From positions 1 through 41,147 of the forward strand of contig CASEBB010000007.1 in the NCBI GenBank assembly GCA_949286015.1: a stretch of 41,147 bases of DNA. Reading direction: 5' to 3'. Below, one piece after another: positions 1 to 7,881 of this stretch. Source of the DNA: an uncultured Succinivibrionaceae bacterium. GTDB lineage: Bacteria; Pseudomonadota; Gammaproteobacteria; Enterobacterales; Succinivibrionaceae. Below the pieces are notes generated by a model. The model was not told the origin of the DNA. It searched no databases and saw only the letters and a list, made by a program, of their open reading frames with translations. The position numbers and the translations under genes are program-made. Position 1 is the first letter of the stretch. Each line of letters opens with the position of its first letter.

Positions 1-39
1 TGTTTGGAACGGTGCTGAGGTAGGATTGTATTCTTGTTC

Positions 40-97
40 AGGACCCGCCCTATTAAAACGGGAGGAAGCCATGTGCGTAAGCACATGGAGACTTCAC
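40..97 (+). mobile_element. Probable right end of an IS200/IS605-family element (3' part of an omega/reRNA-like RNA)
   Basis: Positions 69-88 form a perfect 8-bp hairpin, CCATGTGC / GCACATGG, with a GTAA loop. It is preceded by a CCCG...CGGGAGGAAG block at 46-68 that can pair with itself, and followed by a short spacer ending in TTCAC at 93-97. Known IS605-type right ends commonly have this order: a GAAGCC-like segment, a subterminal hairpin, then a TTCAC-like cleavage site. In tnpB-carrying elements the same DNA encodes the 3' scaffold of the guide RNA. If so, the element and its tnpB lie left of the window and the flanking guide-equivalent sequence begins at 98. No transposase gene is visible here, so the assignment rests on structure alone. 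A generic hairpin is the alternative. Confidence 0.45.
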
Positions 98-349
98 TCA
101 GCGCAAAGAATCTCTGGTACTTAGTTAGCTGCGCATTGTAGCTGATGTTGTCTCTTACTGCTGGCAATTGCTAGAGATGGCAGGACAGGACAAAGAGTCT
201 GTAGCGGCTGCGCCTTGGGATTACTAGCAGGCCGCTCTCAATACTGGGGCAAGTGCAGACAATTGTGCTGTCTAAGCTGCGCAAAAGTGTCATAATGAGG
301 GCGCGAGCAGCACGTCAGTGTAGGAGCTGTGGTGTTGCCGCGTAGTTCT

Positions 350-423
350 AAGCCAGCTTCTCTGGTGAGCCTAATGACAGGTAAAGCCTGACATTGGCGC
401 ATGAGAGAAAGCTGGCTTTTTTG
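350..423 (+). terminator. Plus-strand Rho-independent terminator with nested hairpin
   Basis: AAGCCAGCTT pairs with AAGCTGGCTT and the right arm runs into six T residues. A smaller hairpin is nested inside (CAGG...CCTG, extended by AATG/CATT around an A-A mismatch). It terminates rightward transcription although no plus-strand gene is recognised upstream within the window. The transcript could come from the putative IS605 element or from a small RNA. Confidence 0.65.
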
Positions 424-663
424 TTTGGGGATAGGTAGCTTTACAGGTAAGCACCATGTGCCACCGCCACCGCAGCTAAAGTCAGCTGGCCACGCTGGGC
501 TGGTAGGTGGTGCTGTCAGGTGCCGTTTGCTTACCTACAGGTAGGGGTTGTCGCTTTAGAGCTGAGCTTAGCTGAGCGGATCTTAGCGCTGACGCAGGCA
601 TTGGTGCTGGCGCTTAGACTTTGAGGGCTTATAGCTGCTCTTCCCTTGCATTCCCCTCTAACG

Positions 664-690
664 AAAAAAGCAGGGACTAGCCCTGCTTTT
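664..690 (-). terminator. Terminator of the sialic acid cluster
   Basis: AAAAGCAGGG pairs with CCCTGCTTTT around an ACTAG loop, and on the minus strand the stem runs into six T residues. It lies 115 bp downstream of the symporter stop codon and so marks the likely 3' end of the minus-strand nan transcript. The stem is nearly symmetrical, so weak function on the plus strand is possible. Confidence 0.8.
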
Positions 691-804
691 GAGGTTTTAG
701 TGGAATTGCGTCTGCCTACGATTTCAAGGTCACTGTGTCTTACCTTGCCTCATAAAGCGGGCGCTGCTGCAAGGATTTAGTTGTTTTGTGAGGAAGCTGT
801 GCTC

Positions 805-2331
805 TTAGTCGCGGCAGGTCTTGTAAGTAGAGCCCTTTGGCGCCACAAACTCCTTGCCCGTAACCTTAGCTTGAATGATCGAAACCACTTCGCCTACCAC
901 TAAGGTCACTACGATAGCGATTAAAGCGTACATCCAGAAGCTGATGCTTGGCACGCAGTACTTGCAGAAGAAGACCATAGCTGTAGCAGCTAAGAAGCCA
1001 ATGAAAGCACCTAATGCCGTAGACTTGGTGGTGAAAGCACCTAACACGAACACACCAGCTAACGCACCTAAGGCCATGCCTAAGAACGAGTTGAAGAGCT
1101 CGTATGCAGACTTCACATCTAAGCGGGCTAAGTACATGGCCACTAAGATCGCGAAGATACCAATAGCCAGCGAAATGTACTGCGCAATCTTGGTCTGACG
1201 GTCGTAGCTCATGTTTGGCGTAATCTTGGTCTGGATGTCCATAACCCAAGAGGTAGCCACAGAGTTAATACCAGTCGATAAGGTCGACTGCGAAGCAGCG
1301 TACAGAGCAGCTAAGATGATACCGGTAATACCAACTGGCAGCTCATAGGTGATGAAGTATGCAAACACCTGATCCTGAGAGTTACGGAAGGTCTCGGTAA
1401 TTAAATCAGGATTCTGTTGGTAGTAGAGGTATAAGCCAGTACCGACGAGGTAGAAGATAGTAGCGCAGGCTAAGGACAAGACACCATTACCTAAGGTCAT
1501 CTTGTTTAACTGCTTGATGTCGGTAGTGGTGGTGAAACGCTGCACCACGTCTTGCGACGAAATGTAAGAGCAGAAAGTGGTTAAACCGCCACCAACTAAG
1601 GTCACCATCACGGAGGTGCCTAAGAGGTTGGTCCAATCCATCCACTTCTCAGTGTCAGCTAAGAAACGACCACCCGTGGTTAAGGAGTAGGTCATATCAC
1701 TTAAGCCACCGTCTAACTTGTAAACGATGTAGACCAGCGTCAGAGCGATACCGCCAATTAAGATCACGCCTTGGATGAAGTCAGTCCAGAGCACCGCCTT
1801 TAAACCACCAGTGTAGGAGTACACAATGGCAATGGCACCCATGGCGATAATCAGGATGTCGACGTTAATGCCAGTCAGGTTAGCTAAAGCTAAGCATGGC
1901 AGGTACATCACGATCGACATACGGCCTAACTGGAAGAGCACGAACATCAGAGCGCCTAACACACGTAAGCCTGGACTCTGGAAGCGGATCTCCAGATAGT
2001 GGTAAGCAGTGTCGATGTCGAGCTTAGCGTAAACTGGCAGGAAGTAACGGATGGTCAGTGGAATGGCGATGATCATACCCAGCTGGGCAAACCACAGCAT
2101 CCACGTGCCACCGTAGGAGTTACCGGCTAAGGCTAAGAAGGAAATAGGGGAAAGTAAGGTTGCAAAGATCGAAACGCAAGTTACCCACCAAGGCACCGAG
2201 CCGTCACCTTTGAAGAATTCCTTGCCTTTCATCTCCTTCTTGGAGAAGTAGATACCTGCGAGCAGCACGCCTACCATGTAGACGACCAACACGGTGGTAT
2301 CAATCCAAGTAAAACCGCGTAGTTCTTCCAT
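805..2331 (-). CDS. SSS-family sodium/sialic acid symporter (SiaT/NanT-like)
   Basis: This 508-residue inner membrane protein has about 13 hydrophobic segments and matches the sodium:solute symporter family, which drives N-acetylneuraminate uptake with Na+. It resembles the structurally characterised Proteus mirabilis SiaT, as I recall its sequence: the substrate-contacting Ser, Gln and Arg have counterparts at S61, Q83 and R137, while two Thr positions read Leu59-60 region and Ser64. The motif around residues 55-65 (IFATLLSPIS) is typical of this subgroup. AAAGGT lies 9 nt before the ATG. It is the last gene of the collinear nan cluster, separated from nanA by a 652-bp hairpin-rich gap and followed by a clear terminator. 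Specificity for sialic acid is inferred from context plus the residue match; other SSS members take up proline or sugars. Confidence 0.88.
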   Translation of the reverse strand: MEELRGFTWIDTTVLVVYMVGVLLAGIYFSKKEMKGKEFFKGDGSVPWWVTCVSIFATLLSPISFLALAGNSYGGTWMLWFAQLGMIIAIPLTIRYFLPVYAKLDIDTAYHYLEIRFQSPGLRVLGALMFVLFQLGRMSIVMYLPCLALANLTGINVDILIIAMGAIAIVYSYTGGLKAVLWTDFIQGVILIGGIALTLVYIVYKLDGGLSDMTYSLTTGGRFLADTEKWMDWTNLLGTSVMVTLVGGGLTTFCSYISSQDVVQRFTTTTDIKQLNKMTLGNGVLSLACATIFYLVGTGLYLYYQQNPDLITETFRNSQDQVFAYFITYELPVGITGIILAALYAASQSTLSTGINSVATSWVMDIQTKITPNMSYDRQTKIAQYISLAIGIFAILVAMYLARLDVKSAYELFNSFLGMALGALAGVFVLGAFTTKSTALGAFIGFLAATAMVFFCKYCVPSISFWMYALIAIVVTLVVGEVVSIIQAKVTGKEFVAPKGSTYKTCRD

Positions 2332-2768
2332 ACTGTGAAACCTTTGGCATCCGCAGCCTTGACCTTGTGGGAGATATCCTTACAAGGGCCTTGCAAGGCA
2401 AGGGGCATAGTGGACAACAGGAAAAGCGTGCGACAAACACTCAAGCTTTAAGCCCAGCATTAGGCACGCAGACAGAAAATGGGATGCGCCAATTCAAGAC
2501 GTGAGCACAGCCTAAGGGTGAAAGATAGTCTGGAGCACAAGCGCTTGTAACCATCTGTCTGTAGTGAGGTGTGGCTTAGGCTGCAACTCGCGCCTTAGGC
2601 TCATGCTGAATAAGAAGCGTAGAGGTGTGTCGCTCCTTGTAGGAGATTCAGCATGATGATAAGCCGTCCCACCCACAGTGCAAGCACCATGGGGTGAAGT
2701 ACCATGGGGTGAGGAAGGGATCGGCTAAAGCAGCTCGTAAGGTGTGTTTGTTGGCTCACAGAGCTGCT

Positions 2769-2807
2769 TTTCCCGTAGTGGCTGTTAGAGGCAACCACTA
2801 CAGAAAA
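2769..2807 (-). terminator. Strong intercistronic hairpin downstream of nanA
   Basis: On the minus strand CTTTTC-GTAGTGG pairs with CCACTAC-GAAAAG, interrupted by a small T/GG internal loop, giving about 13 base pairs around a 14-nt loop. There is no terminal run of T, so it may protect or attenuate the transcript rather than end it. Confidence 0.5.
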
Positions 2808-2875
2808 GGGCTTAGCCCGTCTACCTTAAGGTTGTACTGCAAAGCAGCGTAGGCGGGCCTCATAAGCAGAGGAAA

Positions 2876-2980
2876 CTCTGGCAAGCCAGAGTAGCTCTGG
2901 CAAAGCCGAGTAGCTCGGCTAAAGCAGATTAGCTCTGCTCAAGCAGATTAGCTCTGCTCAAGCAGATGGTGCTCGGCTGG
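2876..2980. repeat. Tandem array of about five 19-20-bp palindromic units
   Basis: Successive units read approximately CAGAGTAGCTCTGGCAAAGC, CGAGTAGCTCGGCTAAAGC, AGATTAGCTCTGCTCAAGC (twice, identical) and AGATGGTGCTCGGCTGGCGC. Most carry a self-complementary core such as GAGTAGCTC, and compensatory changes keep several of them pairable. The array ends four bases before the nanA stop codon, so it forms the start of the nanA 3' untranslated region. Confidence 0.75.
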
Positions 2981-2983
2981 CGC

Positions 2984-3865
2984 TTAGAAGTACTTGTGGT
3001 AGATTTCCTTAGCGCGGGCGATCATCTCGTCGCTGTAGCCGCCCATTGGCTTACGGCAGTAGCCAGCGTCAACACCAGCCTCTTGCAGGCACAGCTTTAA
3101 GGTGCCATATAAGCCGTTGGCCAGCACGTCAGAGATAAAGTCGTTGGTGACATGTTGCACCTCTAAGGCTTCCTTGACCTTGCCTGCGCGAGCATACTCA
3201 AAGATCTGACGAGCACGAACACCGTTCACATTGAAGGTCGAGCCGATAGCACCATCAACACCTAACACGGTGGCTGGTAACATCATCTCATCGAAGCCAG
3301 CAAATAAGGTCTTGTCTGGGAAGGCCTTGCGGAAGCGCTCTAATAAGTAGAAGTCGCCAGCGGTGAACTTCACACCGGTGATCTTCTCGTTAGCAAAGAG
3401 CTCCTTGAACTGATCAACAGAGATGTTGACGCCAGTTAAGAATGGGATGAAGTAGACCACCATCTGGTTGTCCACACCAGCGGTGATGGTGTCGTAGTAG
3501 TCCTTGATCTCGGCAAAGGAGAACTTGTAGTAGAAAGGAGTCACAGCCGAGAGGGAGTCGTAGCCTAAGTCGGTGACGAGCTTAGCAAGGTGCACGGACT
3601 CATTGATGTTTAAGGAGCCGACTTGAGCGATCAGTTGGATTTGATCCTTAGCCTCGTCCTTAACGATCTTGAAGATCTGCTCTTTCTCTTCGGTGCTCAG
3701 TAAGAAGTTCTCACCGGTGGAGCCACCGACATAGAGGCCATCGACCTTGTTCACGTCGATGTTGTGGCGCACTAATTGGCGGATGCCCTTCTCATTGAGG
3801 CTGCCGTCTTGGTTAAAGGAGGTTAACAGGGCGGAGTAAATGCCACCAATCTTCTTGTAAGCCAT
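2984..3865 (-). CDS. nanA: N-acetylneuraminate lyase
   Basis: NanA is a cytoplasmic class I aldolase that cleaves N-acetylneuraminate to N-acetylmannosamine and pyruvate. The 293-residue product has the family's TIM-barrel hallmarks: the GGSTGE pyruvate-carboxylate loop at residues 47-52, Tyr138 in MVVYFIP and the Schiff-base lysine K166 in TGVKFTAGD. The length matches E. coli NanA. I chose the ATG at 3865 because AGGAG lies about 7 nt upstream and the encoded MAYKKIGG start matches homologues; an upstream in-frame TTG at 3886 has no usable ribosome site. It lies between nanE (194 bp upstream) and the symporter. Dihydrodipicolinate synthases share the fold, but the context makes NanA the clear reading. 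Confidence 0.96.
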   Translation of the reverse strand: MAYKKIGGIYSALLTSFNQDGSLNEKGIRQLVRHNIDVNKVDGLYVGGSTGENFLLSTEEKEQIFKIVKDEAKDQIQLIAQVGSLNINESVHLAKLVTDLGYDSLSAVTPFYYKFSFAEIKDYYDTITAGVDNQMVVYFIPFLTGVNISVDQFKELFANEKITGVKFTAGDFYLLERFRKAFPDKTLFAGFDEMMLPATVLGVDGAIGSTFNVNGVRARQIFEYARAGKVKEALEVQHVTNDFISDVLANGLYGTLKLCLQEAGVDAGYCRKPMGGYSDEMIARAKEIYHKYF

Positions 3866-3960
3866 TGAATGTCTCCTGCAATCCAAAGAGATGCCCCCAC
3901 TTTCCTACCTCAGACGTCAAAGAACGTAAAGCGCAAGATCAAGGAGGAAAAGGGGATGAC

Positions 3961-3994
3961 GCCACAGGGTTAGCTTATGTAGAGAACCTGTGGC
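3961..3994 (-). other. Hairpin in the nanE-nanA gap
   Basis: GCCACAGG at 3961-3968 is perfectly complementary to CCTGTGGC at 3987-3994, and GTT/AAC next to it can extend the stem around a bulged G. It sits about 70 nt after the nanE stop, with no T-tract, so it is more likely an RNA processing or stability element than a full terminator. Confidence 0.55.
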
Positions 3995-4059
3995 TGCTCT
4001 CTACGTGCTCTCTTCCCCGCTACCCAAGCCATGGGGCTAAAGCAGGGAGTTTGAGGCGC

Positions 4060-4734
4060 TTAGCCCTGAGGCAGAGCGTCAATAAACCATTTGCCAATTA
4101 CTTGTGGGCGGGTAATAGCAGAGCCCACGATGGCACCAAAAGCACCCACCTCAAAGGCAATACGCAGATCGTCTGGGGTGTTGATGCGACCCTCAGCAAA
4201 TACAGGGATCTTTAACGAGCCTGCTAAGCGTGCGACCAGACCAAAGTCTGGGCCTTTTAAGTGTGGCGAGTATGGGGTATAGCCCGATAAGGTGGTGGAG
4301 ATGGCATCAAAGCCGATCTTCTCGGCGTTGTGTGCCTCTTCATCATTAGAGATATCAGCGAGGCTTAAGCGACCGGCATCCTTAATCATCTTGACGAGGT
4401 CTTCTAACTTCTCGCCATTTGGACGTGGACGCAGCGTGGCGTCAAGCGCAATGATCTCGCAGCCGCAATCGATTAAGGCTAGGATCTCTTTTGCCGTTGG
4501 GGTGATGTAGATGTCAGAGTCATCGTAGTTCTGCTTGATTAAGCCGATGACTGGCAGGCCCGTGACTTTCTTGATTTCTTCGATATCTGCAACCGATTGG
4601 CAGCGGATGGCGACAGCACCAACTTGCTTGGCCGCTAAGGCCATACGACCCATGATAAATGGGCTATGCAGCGGCTCATCAGGTAAAGCTTGGCAAGAGA
4701 TGATGAGCTTGTTCTTAAACTGGTCAAATAACAT
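4060..4734 (-). CDS. nanE: N-acetylmannosamine-6-phosphate 2-epimerase
   Basis: NanE converts ManNAc-6-phosphate to GlcNAc-6-phosphate, linking sialic acid breakdown to amino sugar catabolism. The 224-residue protein shows the family pattern: ISCQALPDEPLHSP near the N-terminus, GLIKQNY with the catalytic lysine at K67, the ALDATLRPRP segment after strand 5 and a C-terminal phosphate-binding GAFGAIVGSAITRP loop. Length agrees with bacterial NanE. The ATG at 4734 has GAGGA at a normal distance. NanE needs phosphorylated ManNAc, yet no NanK kinase gene is in the window, so the kinase must lie elsewhere or be supplied by another ROK kinase. Confidence 0.96.
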   Translation of the reverse strand: MLFDQFKNKLIISCQALPDEPLHSPFIMGRMALAAKQVGAVAIRCQSVADIEEIKKVTGLPVIGLIKQNYDDSDIYITPTAKEILALIDCGCEIIALDATLRPRPNGEKLEDLVKMIKDAGRLSLADISNDEEAHNAEKIGFDAISTTLSGYTPYSPHLKGPDFGLVARLAGSLKIPVFAEGRINTPDDLRIAFEVGAFGAIVGSAITRPQVIGKWFIDALPQG

Positions 4735-5269
4735 GGGTTATCCTCAGTAAGTGGCGCAAGTGGCTGGCACAAAGTACGAGCGCTTGCTGACGCAGCATCA
4801 GAAAAAAGAGCTGCATGGCGGCTAACAAGGTAGCAGCAAGTGATGTTGTCTCGCGCCCATCAGGGAGAGGTAGCGCGGGGGCGGTGAGTGGAGTGTTCTC
4901 AATTACAGGAACAGAGGTAACTGAGAGTCTAGCGTATACAACCACGCGCGTGTGGCGTTAAGCTTGAAGGTGGCAACGTTTTTTAAGAGCAACAGGGGGT
5001 GCTGCGCTTAACAGGGGCGTTACACCTTAAAGAGGCTCACACTTAGCTGGGCCTTAGATAACCGTCACGCAGCATCGTTTTTAGATGTTGTCAGCGCTTA
5101 AACCCTTGTGTTCTTACCTCTGAGCAAAAACATAAGGGTTTAGGGACTGAAGAAGCGTGATGTTATTGGGTGTAGTGGTGTTGGTGGTAAAGACCGCGAC
5201 GGCCGGTTAAGACCGTCGCAGGTTGCTTGTAGTAAGGTTTGTGGTGCAAACCTTTAAGAGCAGTGACTC
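4735..5269. other. nanC-nanE intercistronic region with three hairpins
   Basis: No gene is supported in these 535 bp. On the minus strand, just after the nanC stop, come two adjacent hairpins: AAGGTTTG/CAAACCTT at 5234-5254 and GCGACGG/CCGTCGC at 5196-5219, the latter followed by GGTCTTT. A third perfect 9-bp inverted repeat, TAAACCCTT/AAGGGTTTA, spans 5099-5142. A separate promoter for nanE could lie between 4740 and 5090, but I cannot assign one. Confidence 0.55.
5196..5254 (-). terminator. Double hairpin downstream of nanC, possible partial terminator
   Basis: Two perfect stems lie in tandem right after the nanC stop. AAGGTTTG/CAAACCTT has a 5-nt loop, and GCGACGG/CCGTCGC has a 10-nt loop and is followed by GGTCTTT on the minus strand. 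The weak T-tract suggests attenuation or 3'-end protection, which would allow high nanC message with lower nanE-nanA expression. Confidence 0.5.
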
Positions 5270-6019
5270 TTAGAAGGTGTACTGGATACCAACACGCAGA
5301 CGCAGCTGACGGTCTTCATCAGTACCATTAACGCCGATATCACCGAACTCGATGTATGGGTTCCACTTGCCTAAGCGGTAGTTGATAGCAAGGTTCTGCT
5401 CGTAGTTCCAGTCCTTGCCATCCCACATCACACGCTCGGAGCCGTCAGCGTTGTCGTTTAAGGCCCACATGTGCGTGTAGTTGTAGTTGATGCCAAAGTT
5501 GCCACGGTTGTAGCCAATCCACGCATCAATACGAGCGTTCTTTTGGTCAGCACGCTCGTCGTCGTAACGCCAGTAGTCATAGCGTGGACGAATGGCAAAC
5601 CACAGACCAAAGCTGGTGTTGTACTGTAAGCGCAAGTATGGCTTATAACCAGTGGTTTCGCTGGTAGACTCAGTGATGATACCTGGGGTAATGGTAAAGC
5701 CGGTATCAGCGATCTTATAGCCCCACCATAAGCTCATCTCAGTAGCGTTGGTGACGAAGTCGCCCCATTGGCCCTCGTTGTACTCAGGGTCGCTGGTGGA
5801 CTCAGTGCCAGACTTAAAGGAGGAATCAACGTAGAAGCCGACGCCATTGTCTAAGGCACCGATGAGGCAGATACGGTCGTAGTTCTGACCCCACTCCGAG
5901 CGGTACTCGTGACGGTAGTCAGCAGTGAAGGTAGCCTCAACAGCTTGTGCAGCTGGAATGGTGGCACCAGTGAAAGCTGCGGCAGCGCCTAAGGCTAAAG
6001 CGAGTTTGGTAAAGCGCAT
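5270..6019 (-). CDS. nanC: KdgM-family outer membrane porin, probable sialic acid channel NanC
   Basis: The 249-residue precursor starts with a signal peptide (hydrophobic ALALGAAAAF core, cleavage near AAQA at residues 23-26). It continues as alternating short amphipathic strands with many aromatic and charged residues and ends in Phe, typical of small monomeric beta-barrel porins. KdgM/NanC proteins are 12-stranded channels for acidic sugars with Arg-lined pores, and strings such as FAIRPRYDYWRYDDE and YNYTHMW fit. E. coli NanC has a similar length. Position between nanM and nanE argues for sialate over oligogalacturonate, although KDG-pathway genes also lie in the window. The start at 6019 has GAGGAG about 7 nt upstream, directly behind a hairpin (6034-6051) that may control translation. 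Confidence 0.88.
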   Translation of the reverse strand: MRFTKLALALGAAAAFTGATIPAAQAVEATFTADYRHEYRSEWGQNYDRICLIGALDNGVGFYVDSSFKSGTESTSDPEYNEGQWGDFVTNATEMSLWWGYKIADTGFTITPGIITESTSETTGYKPYLRLQYNTSFGLWFAIRPRYDYWRYDDERADQKNARIDAWIGYNRGNFGINYNYTHMWALNDNADGSERVMWDGKDWNYEQNLAINYRLGKWNPYIEFGDIGVNGTDEDRQLRLRVGIQYTF

Positions 6020-6033
6020 GACATGCTCCTCAA

Positions 6034-6108
6034 CTTAGGACGCATCCTAAGAAAAGCAGAAAGAGGAATCACAGCTCTCCTGAAGAAGATCTGGTCCTAA
6101 GATTCCTC
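6034..6108 (-). promoter_or_regulatory. Candidate structured leader of nanC with alternative pairing
   Basis: On the minus-strand RNA, segment A (CTTAGGAC, from 6101-6094) and segment B (CTTAGGA, from 6051-6045) can each pair with segment C (GTCCTAAG, from 6041-6034). Segment C lies 2-3 nt before the nanC ribosome site. Segment A sits inside another hairpin formed by GAGGAATC and GATTCCTC (6063-6070 with 6101-6108). The B-C and A-C foldings exclude each other, the usual layout of an attenuator or translational switch. No ligand or known riboswitch class is recognised. Confidence 0.45.
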
Positions 6109-6109
6109 A

Positions 6110-6476
6110 ATGTCTAAAAACTTAATTTCCCCACGTGGGCATCGCCATCTTTGCTGGCATAACCACCGCAGGGCCCGAGTGCAAAAGCAAGGTGTGAGGT
6201 GAGAAGTGGTACCTCATACCAGTCATCCCTTAAAAAAGCGCGAAGTACCAAAGTACCTAAGGGTGACTTACTCGGTAAGCCGCATGAGAGGGCTTGCCGA
6301 GGCGCTGTCTCAAGGACAACGCACAAAGCGCAACAGACTTATAAAGCTTATAAAGCCCGTGCTGCGGCTCACACCACTTGTAAGCCGCGCCCACCGAGGT
6401 AAACCTAGGTGAGATTGAAGTTGTTAGCGGGTAGAAAGTGCTAAAGGTGACAGGCGATATGCGTCAGGCTTATGGC
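6110..6476. other. nanM-nanC intercistronic region with three consecutive hairpins
   Basis: No gene is supported. Three neighbouring stems are visible. GGTGTGAGGT/ACCTCATACC spans 6191-6220 with one G-U pair. TCATCCCTTA/TAAGGGTGA spans roughly 6223-6266 with a bulge. CTCGGTAAGCC/GGCTTGCCGAG spans 6271-6301, an 11-bp stem with one wobble. A direct repeat of CTTATAAAG lies near 6339-6357. No promoter could be assigned with confidence. Confidence 0.5.
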
Positions 6477-7628
6477 TTATTCCACCACGACCTGACCGTT
6501 TTGCACGGTTACGGTCTGCACGTCAGAGGTAGCAGTACCGCCAGTGGTCTCACCACCGATGAAGATGATCTCATCGCCGTTTTGGATGGTGACACCGTAG
6601 CCTAATGGCTGTCCTAAGGTGCCAGCGTTGCTCCACTCACCATTAGCGTATGTGTAGATCTCGTCGCGCCAGGTCTTGGTGCAGCCGTTGTGAGCGAAGT
6701 TTTGCCCTGCGGCATAGTTAGCAGTAGAGCCAGGGAAGTTAGCACCACCGGCCACGACTAAAGTGCCATTGGAGTAACCGGCAAAGGCACCAGCTACACC
6801 CTCTTGCACGTCCTCACCAGTAGGTGGGATTAAGTCACCGATGAAATCCAGCTTAGCGTAGCCATCTGCCACCGTGAACTTGACGTTGGTAGCGGTACGC
6901 AGGCCTGGCTTACGCTCACCACCGACGACAGCCACGCTGCCATCTTGTGGGTTGACCGCGACTGCAGAGCCAGCGGTGCCGACATATGGCAGGTCACCTA
7001 CGGTAGTCCACAGATTATTTGCTGGGTCGTATTGCAAGATGGCCTTGTTAAAGAAGTAATCCTTAACCTGCTTGCCGTTGTAGTCGGCATTGATCTTATC
7101 TAAGAGGGCCTTGTCACCTGCCTTGGTGGCATAGTCAACATCAGAGAAATAGCCGTCGAAGATAGCCTTATTTACCGAGCCCACGACTAAGGCGTTCTTG
7201 CCATCAGCAGTGACGACAGTGTGACCAGTTAAGCCGATTGGCGAGCGGGTTAAGACCTTAGTCCAGCTGTCAGAGGCGATGTCGTAGGCATAGACCTCAT
7301 TGGAAACGGAGACCACATCAGAGTTGATCTTGCCGTTACCACCAAAGACGTAGACCTTACCATTGATAGCCACAGCTTGAGCCTGATCGCGGGATGCATC
7401 AGGGAAGGCGGCAATGGCTTCCCATTGAGGTTGAGCGGCCTTAGTGTCTAACTTGTACCAGGATTGACCAGCGGTGCCTAAGCCGATGTAAATCACACCG
7501 TCGTACATGGCTCCAGCGCCGGACTTAAATGGCACTGGGGTGTCAGGTAAGGCGGCAGCCATGGCGGTGCTCGCAAAAGCACCAAAGGTGGTCAGGGCTA
7601 AGGCAGCAGCAAGTTGCTTCATCTTCAT
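6477..7628 (-). CDS. nanM: N-acetylneuraminate epimerase (periplasmic mutarotase)
   Basis: NanM is a periplasmic six-bladed Kelch beta-propeller that speeds conversion of alpha- to beta-sialic acid after entry through the outer membrane. The 383-residue precursor begins with a signal peptide (cleavage likely after ASTAMA, residues 19-24). Several Kelch blades are recognisable by GKVYVFGG, NEVYAYD and SWTKV-type strings. The active-site string GGERKPGLRT carries Glu238 and Arg244, which correspond to the catalytic Glu and Arg of E. coli NanM. I placed the start at the ATG at 7628 because GAGGA lies 9 nt upstream; the in-frame TTG at 7637 abuts that site and cannot use it. It is the promoter-proximal gene of the cluster. 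Confidence 0.93.
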   Translation of the reverse strand: MKMKQLAAALALTTFGAFASTAMAAALPDTPVPFKSGAGAMYDGVIYIGLGTAGQSWYKLDTKAAQPQWEAIAAFPDASRDQAQAVAINGKVYVFGGNGKINSDVVSVSNEVYAYDIASDSWTKVLTRSPIGLTGHTVVTADGKNALVVGSVNKAIFDGYFSDVDYATKAGDKALLDKINADYNGKQVKDYFFNKAILQYDPANNLWTTVGDLPYVGTAGSAVAVNPQDGSVAVVGGERKPGLRTATNVKFTVADGYAKLDFIGDLIPPTGEDVQEGVAGAFAGYSNGTLVVAGGANFPGSTANYAAGQNFAHNGCTKTWRDEIYTYANGEWSNAGTLGQPLGYGVTIQNGDEIIFIGGETTGGTATSDVQTVTVQNGQVVVE

Positions 7629-7842
7629 AAACGGCAATCCTCACGAGGTGAAAGCTCTCCAATTAGCCACAAGCAATGGTGTGAAGGCCATATAACCACT
7701 ACAGTCGTAACCTGTACAGGCGTGACCTGTAAGGTCGCTGAAGTCTGCTGGCCATGAACATGGGATAGATGGGATAGATGACAACTGCAAATGGCCAGCA
7801 GCGGTGCAGTGTTATTGGAGATAAATTTCAAAATCCATGATA

Positions 7843-7862
7843 GTGAAAAAATATTTTTTCAC
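7843..7862. promoter_or_regulatory. Perfect 20-bp palindrome, candidate regulator operator
   Basis: GTGAAAAAATATTTTTTCAC is a perfect 20-bp palindrome, 215 bp before the nanM start codon. From general knowledge, several RpiR-family regulators bind AT-rich palindromes with TGAAA...TTTCA half-sites, and an RpiR-family gene lies divergently next door. Assignment as that regulator's operator is inference; it might also overlap the nanM promoter. Confidence 0.55.
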
Positions 7863-7881
7863 AACCGCCAAATGAGAAAAG

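Larger units (their letters stand above)
98..804. other. Intergenic region with two terminators, no gene seen
   Basis: No coding sequence is supported between the putative IS end and the transporter stop at 805. The stretch holds a plus-strand terminator-like structure near 350-423 and the transporter terminator at 664-690. A CATAAT hexamer at 292-297 could be a -10 box for a short plus-strand transcript, but no good -35 accompanies it. The rest looks unremarkable. Confidence 0.5.
2332..2983. other. nanA-symporter intercistronic region with several hairpins
   Basis: No gene is supported in this 652-bp gap. It contains an 11-bp perfect inverted repeat (TCATGCTGAAT at 2601-2611, ATTCAGCATGA at 2646-2656). 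There is also a tandem duplication of ACCATGGGGTGA near 2687-2712, strong hairpins at 2769-2807 and 2815-2858, and a tandem hairpin array at 2876-2980. The symporter may have its own promoter in the part near 2340-2560, but I could not identify one with confidence. Confidence 0.6.

Noticed and set aside
2876..2980. CRISPR array
   Set aside because: The 19-20-bp units are contiguous with no unique spacers and are palindromic throughout.
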